Assembly (NCBI GenBank): GCA_963803295.1
Contig: CAWDMC010000002.1
Coordinates: forward strand, 310,001-374,000
Direction: 5' to 3'
DNA length: 64,000 nt
Source: CAWDMC01 sp963803295
Lineage (GTDB): Bacteria > Acidobacteriota > Terriglobia > UBA7540
Numbering within the stretch: the first letter of the stretch is position 1; every line of letters begins with the position of its first letter. Positions 60,561-64,000 of the stretch are shown one piece after another. A program made the position numbers and the translations under genes. The notes beneath the pieces were generated by a model that saw nothing but the letters and a program-made list of their open reading frames with translations, ran no database searches and was not told the DNA's origin.

Positions 60561-63269
60561 CTACTTCCCGATGACGTGAAACACGTAGTGACCCGAGCCG
60601 GCGCCAATCACGATCTGGCCGTCTTTTTCCTGGATACTGGTTATCCCGTCTGTTGTTCCTACACTTTTTCCATTTCGCCAGATCACGCGATCTCCTTCAC
60701 TCAGGGTGATTTGGGTCATCTCCATATCCAGCGGAATGGCGATTTCCGCGTCAGTGTTCACCGGCATCGTAACTTCCAGGGAGATGTCGCCGCGCGCGTG
60801 CGACCACGACGAGTTTACCGGCCCTCGGATGGTATCGACGGTGGCGCTCACCCAGTGGAGATCTCCAACGATGTGGGGCGCAATCCGGACATGGCGGTAA
60901 GATGTGTTGCCCGCGGCCTGATCGATTCCGCCCAGGGTGTGATAGAACCATGCTCCCACGCTGCCTAGCGCCGGGTGATCGTGCGAGTTCATGAAGTAGC
61001 GATTAGTATCCTGCCACAGCTCCCAGACTGTTGTCGCTCCCTTCTCGATCATATATCCCCAGCTTGGATAGGTTGTCTGCGTCGCCAGGGTGTAGGCGAG
61101 ATCGCTGCGGCCGGTCAGAGTGAGGGCGGGCATCAGGAATCGCGTCCCGACGATCCCGGTGGTGAGATGATTGTTGTGGTAATCGAGGATATCCTTTTCC
61201 AGGTGGAACGATACGCTGCCGATTTCCTTCTCCGGCACCAGACCCAGGTAGAGTGCCATCGCCGTGGCGGTCTGTGTTCCGGTGCTGTAGTTGCCGGTTT
61301 TCGAGTCGAAGAAGTTGCGGTGAAACGCCTCCTTGATCTCATCGGCGAGGTGGGCATAGTCCTGCTGGTCGGAGGTCTTCCCCAGCACCCCGGCGATATC
61401 CCGAAGGATGGCGGCGTCGTAGTAATAGTAGGCGTCTGAGATGACCTCGCCCGGCGTGTCGACGGTCGCGATCCAATCGCCGTTAAGATTGAAGCGGAGC
61501 ACATTATCGGGAGCGCGGCCGCGCAGAAACTCGAAATACTTCTTCAGGCCGTCATAGTTCTCATCCAGGATGCGACGATCGCCGTACTGCTGCCACATGG
61601 TCCAACAGAACACTGGATAAGCGGCACCCCAGGCCGGGTCCGCGGGACGATTGCCGTATTTCTCGGGAACCGTCTCCGGCAAGGTGCCGTCCTCCCCCTG
61701 GGCGTCGCGGATATCGCGCACGAAATTGCTGTAGAAGGCGGCCATATCGAAATTGAGGGTGGCCTCGTCCGCGGTCAGCTGGGCATCGCCCATCCATCCT
61801 TGCCGCTCATCGCGCTGATCGCAATCGGTGGGAATGCTGAAGAGATTGGTAAGTTGGGTCCACACCACCAGGCGCTGGATATCGTTCAGCAGCGTCGTTG
61901 AAGCGGCGAAGCTGCCTGTCGTCTCGACCGCTGTGTGGACCACCCGACCGCGAATGGAATTGATGCTGGGTGTGCCCGGATACCCTGTTACTTCAATGTA
62001 GCGAAATCCGTGATAGGTGAAGTGGGGCTCAAAAACCTCCTCCCCCTCGCCGCGTAGGATGTAAGTGTCACGCGCTTTGGCTTGGCGCAGGTTGTCGCGA
62101 TCGATGTTCCCGTCCGGGTGAAGGGTCTCCGCATAGTTCATCTCGATGGACGTGCCTCGCGGTCCTCTGGCGCGGATTTGGGCCCAGCCGCTCATGTTTT
62201 GTCCCATATCGAACACGTACGCGCCCGCTTTGGGGCTGGTCATCTTGAGGGGCGTTCTGGTATCGACGATGCGGATCGGCGGCATCATCTGGGCAGAGAG
62301 CACGCCGTTTGAACCCGGCACAACCTCGGCTGCGCGCCAGGCGGAATCGTCAAAGCCGGGCCGGTCCCATCCCCGAGTCTCCAGACGCGCATCGTAGACC
62401 TCGCCATCGTAGACACTGTTGATCGTCACCGGACCGGCCGCTGACTTCCAGGATCCGTCAGTTGCCAGGGAAACACGCTTGCCGCCTTCCAGGTCAATGT
62501 TCATCTGGACCAGGACGGCGGGCTGCGGGTAATACGATTTGCCTACGGTGTACCCGTGGCTCAGCGCTGCCCATCCGTCGCCGATCATCGCTCCGATGGC
62601 ATTCTCGCCTGTGTGCAACTCGTCCGTCACGTCGTAGGTGGAGTAGAGGACACGTTTGGGATAGGTGGTCCAGGCAGGGTCGAGGACGTTGTCGCCCACC
62701 TTCCTTCCGTTGAGGTGCAACTCGTAATATCCCAGCGCCGTTACGTAGATCCAGGCCCTGAGTGGTTTCGCCTCCAGCCGGAAGGACTTTCGTACCTCAC
62801 CGCCCGTAATCCACTTGCCCTTCCATTCCTCACGTGAAAGCAAACCCATCCCAAAAGACGCGGGCTCGCTGTAGAGGCTCACGCGTTTCTCCTTGTCCCA
62901 ATATCGGACCTTCCAGTAATAGCTGTGACCGCTTTCGAGAGGCTTGCCGGCGTAGGCGATCTGGATGGATTCACCTGATTCCTGGCGTCCGCTGTCCCAA
63001 ATATCGCTGTGATCCTGATGAAGCCGATTGAGGCTGCTGGATACCAGCACTTGGTAGGCAGTTTGCGTTTCGCCTCGCTGGCTGTGGCGTGGAACCCAAC
63101 TCAAGCGGGGGGTTACGGCGTCAATCCCGAGGGGGTTCGACAGGTATTCACAGCGTAGATCCGAGGGTGCGTCGGGGCCTTGCGCAGCCAGCGAGGGCGG
63201 CACAGGGCAAAAAAAGAGTATCAGTATGGAAATGAACCTCAGAGTTCTCAGGGGGACTCGAGTCGGCAT
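60561..63269 (-). CDS. alpha-L-rhamnosidase, GH78 family
   Basis: A complete GH78 enzyme of 902 residues. ATG 63269 follows ACGAGG and begins MPTRVPLRTLRFISILILFF, a signal peptide; the ORF opens 30 codons earlier. Domain order: beta-sandwich (LRCEYLSNPLGIDAVTPRLS), a second beta domain (VLYSTYDVTDELHTGENAIG), then the helical barrel with TDCDQRDERQGWMGDAQLTA (general acid) and MIEKGATTVWELWQDTN (base), and a C-terminal sandwich ending in GAGSGHYVFHVIGK. It is shorter than many relatives only in loops. It stands between a class I aldolase (59 bp) and a GH28-like gene, so the three probably form one operon for rhamnogalacturonan use. Confidence 0.95.
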   Translation of the reverse strand: MPTRVPLRTLRFISILILFFCPVPPSLAAQGPDAPSDLRCEYLSNPLGIDAVTPRLSWVPRHSQRGETQTAYQVLVSSSLNRLHQDHSDIWDSGRQESGESIQIAYAGKPLESGHSYYWKVRYWDKEKRVSLYSEPASFGMGLLSREEWKGKWITGGEVRKSFRLEAKPLRAWIYVTALGYYELHLNGRKVGDNVLDPAWTTYPKRVLYSTYDVTDELHTGENAIGAMIGDGWAALSHGYTVGKSYYPQPAVLVQMNIDLEGGKRVSLATDGSWKSAAGPVTINSVYDGEVYDARLETRGWDRPGFDDSAWRAAEVVPGSNGVLSAQMMPPIRIVDTRTPLKMTSPKAGAYVFDMGQNMSGWAQIRARGPRGTSIEMNYAETLHPDGNIDRDNLRQAKARDTYILRGEGEEVFEPHFTYHGFRYIEVTGYPGTPSINSIRGRVVHTAVETTGSFAASTTLLNDIQRLVVWTQLTNLFSIPTDCDQRDERQGWMGDAQLTADEATLNFDMAAFYSNFVRDIRDAQGEDGTLPETVPEKYGNRPADPAWGAAYPVFCWTMWQQYGDRRILDENYDGLKKYFEFLRGRAPDNVLRFNLNGDWIATVDTPGEVISDAYYYYDAAILRDIAGVLGKTSDQQDYAHLADEIKEAFHRNFFDSKTGNYSTGTQTATAMALYLGLVPEKEIGSVSFHLEKDILDYHNNHLTTGIVGTRFLMPALTLTGRSDLAYTLATQTTYPSWGYMIEKGATTVWELWQDTNRYFMNSHDHPALGSVGAWFYHTLGGIDQAAGNTSYRHVRIAPHIVGDLHWVSATVDTIRGPVNSSWSHARGDISLEVTMPVNTDAEIAIPLDMEMTQITLSEGDRVIWRNGKSVGTTDGITSIQEKDGQIVIGAGSGHYVFHVIGK

Positions 63270-63409
63270 GGATACCTCGTTGCGTGGAGGGGGCTTTCCG
63301 CAGAGAGGGTAGAGTGCGCAGAAAATGCTTCCTCTTCTCAGTTCCGCATTTCGCGGCATTCAAAGCGTTCTTCTCTGCGTTCTCCGGCGGCCAGTGTTTC
63401 GTATGGTTT

Positions 63410-64000
63410 TCAGAAGTTGTTGGCCGTCTTGACCGTCCCTTCCTTTACCTCGGTGTTGAGTTGGTAGGGCGACCCGGCTTCATGAAGTTCGTTGTTGACC
63501 AGGTAAATATCTTTGCTGTTCGCGCCTGTCACCTTGAGGAACGCCGAAGTTCCTGGCTGAGCCTTCGAGTTGATAATCGTCGCTCCTTCCACTTGATCGA
63601 GCGCCACGGCGGGGAAATCCGCTTTAGCCGGCGCCCCAGTGAATCCTTCCAGTTGTAGTCCCTTGATGTCCTGGAAATAGAGGGGACTCTGCCATTTGGG
63701 CGACTCGGGACTCTCCCAGATCACCTCGACGTCTTTCACTTTCATGTTCTTTGCATAGCGGAATTGCATCGCGTTAGCGGACCTGTCGTAGCCGGGTTGC
63801 ATGTCTGACGAGAGGAACAGCTTGATGTTCTCGAGGCTCACGTTTTCGAGCCAACTGTCAGGATGACCCGTAATCAGGCAGGTGCCTTTGCCATGAGCGA
63901 TAATGTTGCGAACGATGACGTTACGGATTCTGCCGATCGGCACAGTCATATCCGGGGCCTGACCGTTGATTTCGCCGGGCCTTCTGACAATGAAGTAGAT
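63410..64000 (-). CDS. GH28-like parallel beta-helix (polygalacturonase family), N-terminus cut by window edge
   Basis: The frame is open from the window's right edge (64000) to the stop at 63410, 196 residues, all belonging to the C-terminal part of a right-handed parallel beta-helix. Repeating strands are clear: IRNVIVRNIIAHGKGTCLIT, LENVSLENIKLFLSSDM, KNMKVKDVEVIWESP, LYFQDIKGLQLEGF and SKDIYLVNNELHEAGS. This pattern is typical of GH28 pectinases and their relatives in Acidobacteria. The Asp-rich active site would lie upstream, outside the window. It is transcribed toward the GH78 gene. Confidence 0.7.
   Translation of the reverse strand: MYFIVRRPGEINGQAPDMTVPIGRIRNVIVRNIIAHGKGTCLITGHPDSWLENVSLENIKLFLSSDMQPGYDRSANAMQFRYAKNMKVKDVEVIWESPESPKWQSPLYFQDIKGLQLEGFTGAPAKADFPAVALDQVEGATIINSKAQPGTSAFLKVTGANSKDIYLVNNELHEAGSPYQLNTEVKEGTVKTANNF

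Overview
The window reads as a chromosomal segment of a GC-rich, free-living soil- or sediment-type bacterium, most likely an Acidobacteriota genome or metagenome bin. This is an inference from the protein mix: many secreted glycoside hydrolases with Tat/Sec leaders, DUF1080 and GH106 proteins, a split 2-hydroxyacyl-CoA dehydratase/activase system, and dispersed palindromic repeats between genes. No rRNA, tRNA or CRISPR array was found. Both ends cut genes: a GH78 rhamnosidase at the left and a GH28-like protein at the right.

Region by region. 1-2400 is the GH78 alpha-L-rhamnosidase. 2507-8055 (minus) is a compact group 3b-type [NiFe] hydrogenase operon: iron-sulfur beta subunit, cyclic-nucleotide-binding protein, FAD/NAD gamma subunit, small subunit, large subunit, a small unknown protein and the maturation endopeptidase. 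A CRP/FNR-type palindrome and a -10-like box lie upstream. 8900-10331 carries four small stress or DNA-binding type proteins. 10618-12045 is a DprE1-like FAD oxidase. 12262-13386 is an IS110-family element with a highly structured leader that may be a bridge RNA. 13875-18647 holds a YkgJ-type protein, a GH43-like protein, an SRPBCC protein, a zinc formaldehyde dehydrogenase and a lone receiver. 18823-24211 is housekeeping: dnaE, accA and a glycosyltransferase. 24710-30781 encodes, in three pieces around a VOC protein, what other bacteria fuse into one giant benzoyl-CoA-reductase/2-hydroxyglutaryl-CoA-dehydratase-like protein; the last piece carries an apparent +1 frameshift. 31104-35308 holds membrane, transglycosylase, TPR and hemerythrin genes. 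35324-36667 is a TIR-transmembrane-FGE-fold fusion.

37045-50236 and 56229-64000 are dominated by carbohydrate catabolism: GH106, a URO-D-family protein, class II and class I aldolases, GH31, a GH36-like protein, a second GH78 and GH28. Together with GH78 at the left edge this suggests growth on rhamnose-containing pectic plant polymers (rhamnogalacturonan), with secreted enzymes releasing rhamnose and aldolases cleaving the sugar phosphates. 50390-53226 has an SDR, a fatty-acid desaturase and a DUF1080 protein.

The most unusual locus is 53481-55531: an 87-residue exported peptide with one hydrophobic helix, followed by a DUF5819 (SdpA-like) protein and an HTTM (SdpB-like) membrane protein. 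This is the layout of the Bacillus SDP cannibalism-toxin operon, here in an unrelated lineage and with an unrelated-looking precursor. Other points of note are the IS110 leader, the TIR-FGE fusion without FGE catalytic cysteines, an aldolase lacking the canonical catalytic Asp-His pair, and palindromes with differing arms followed by a constant CTACAG.
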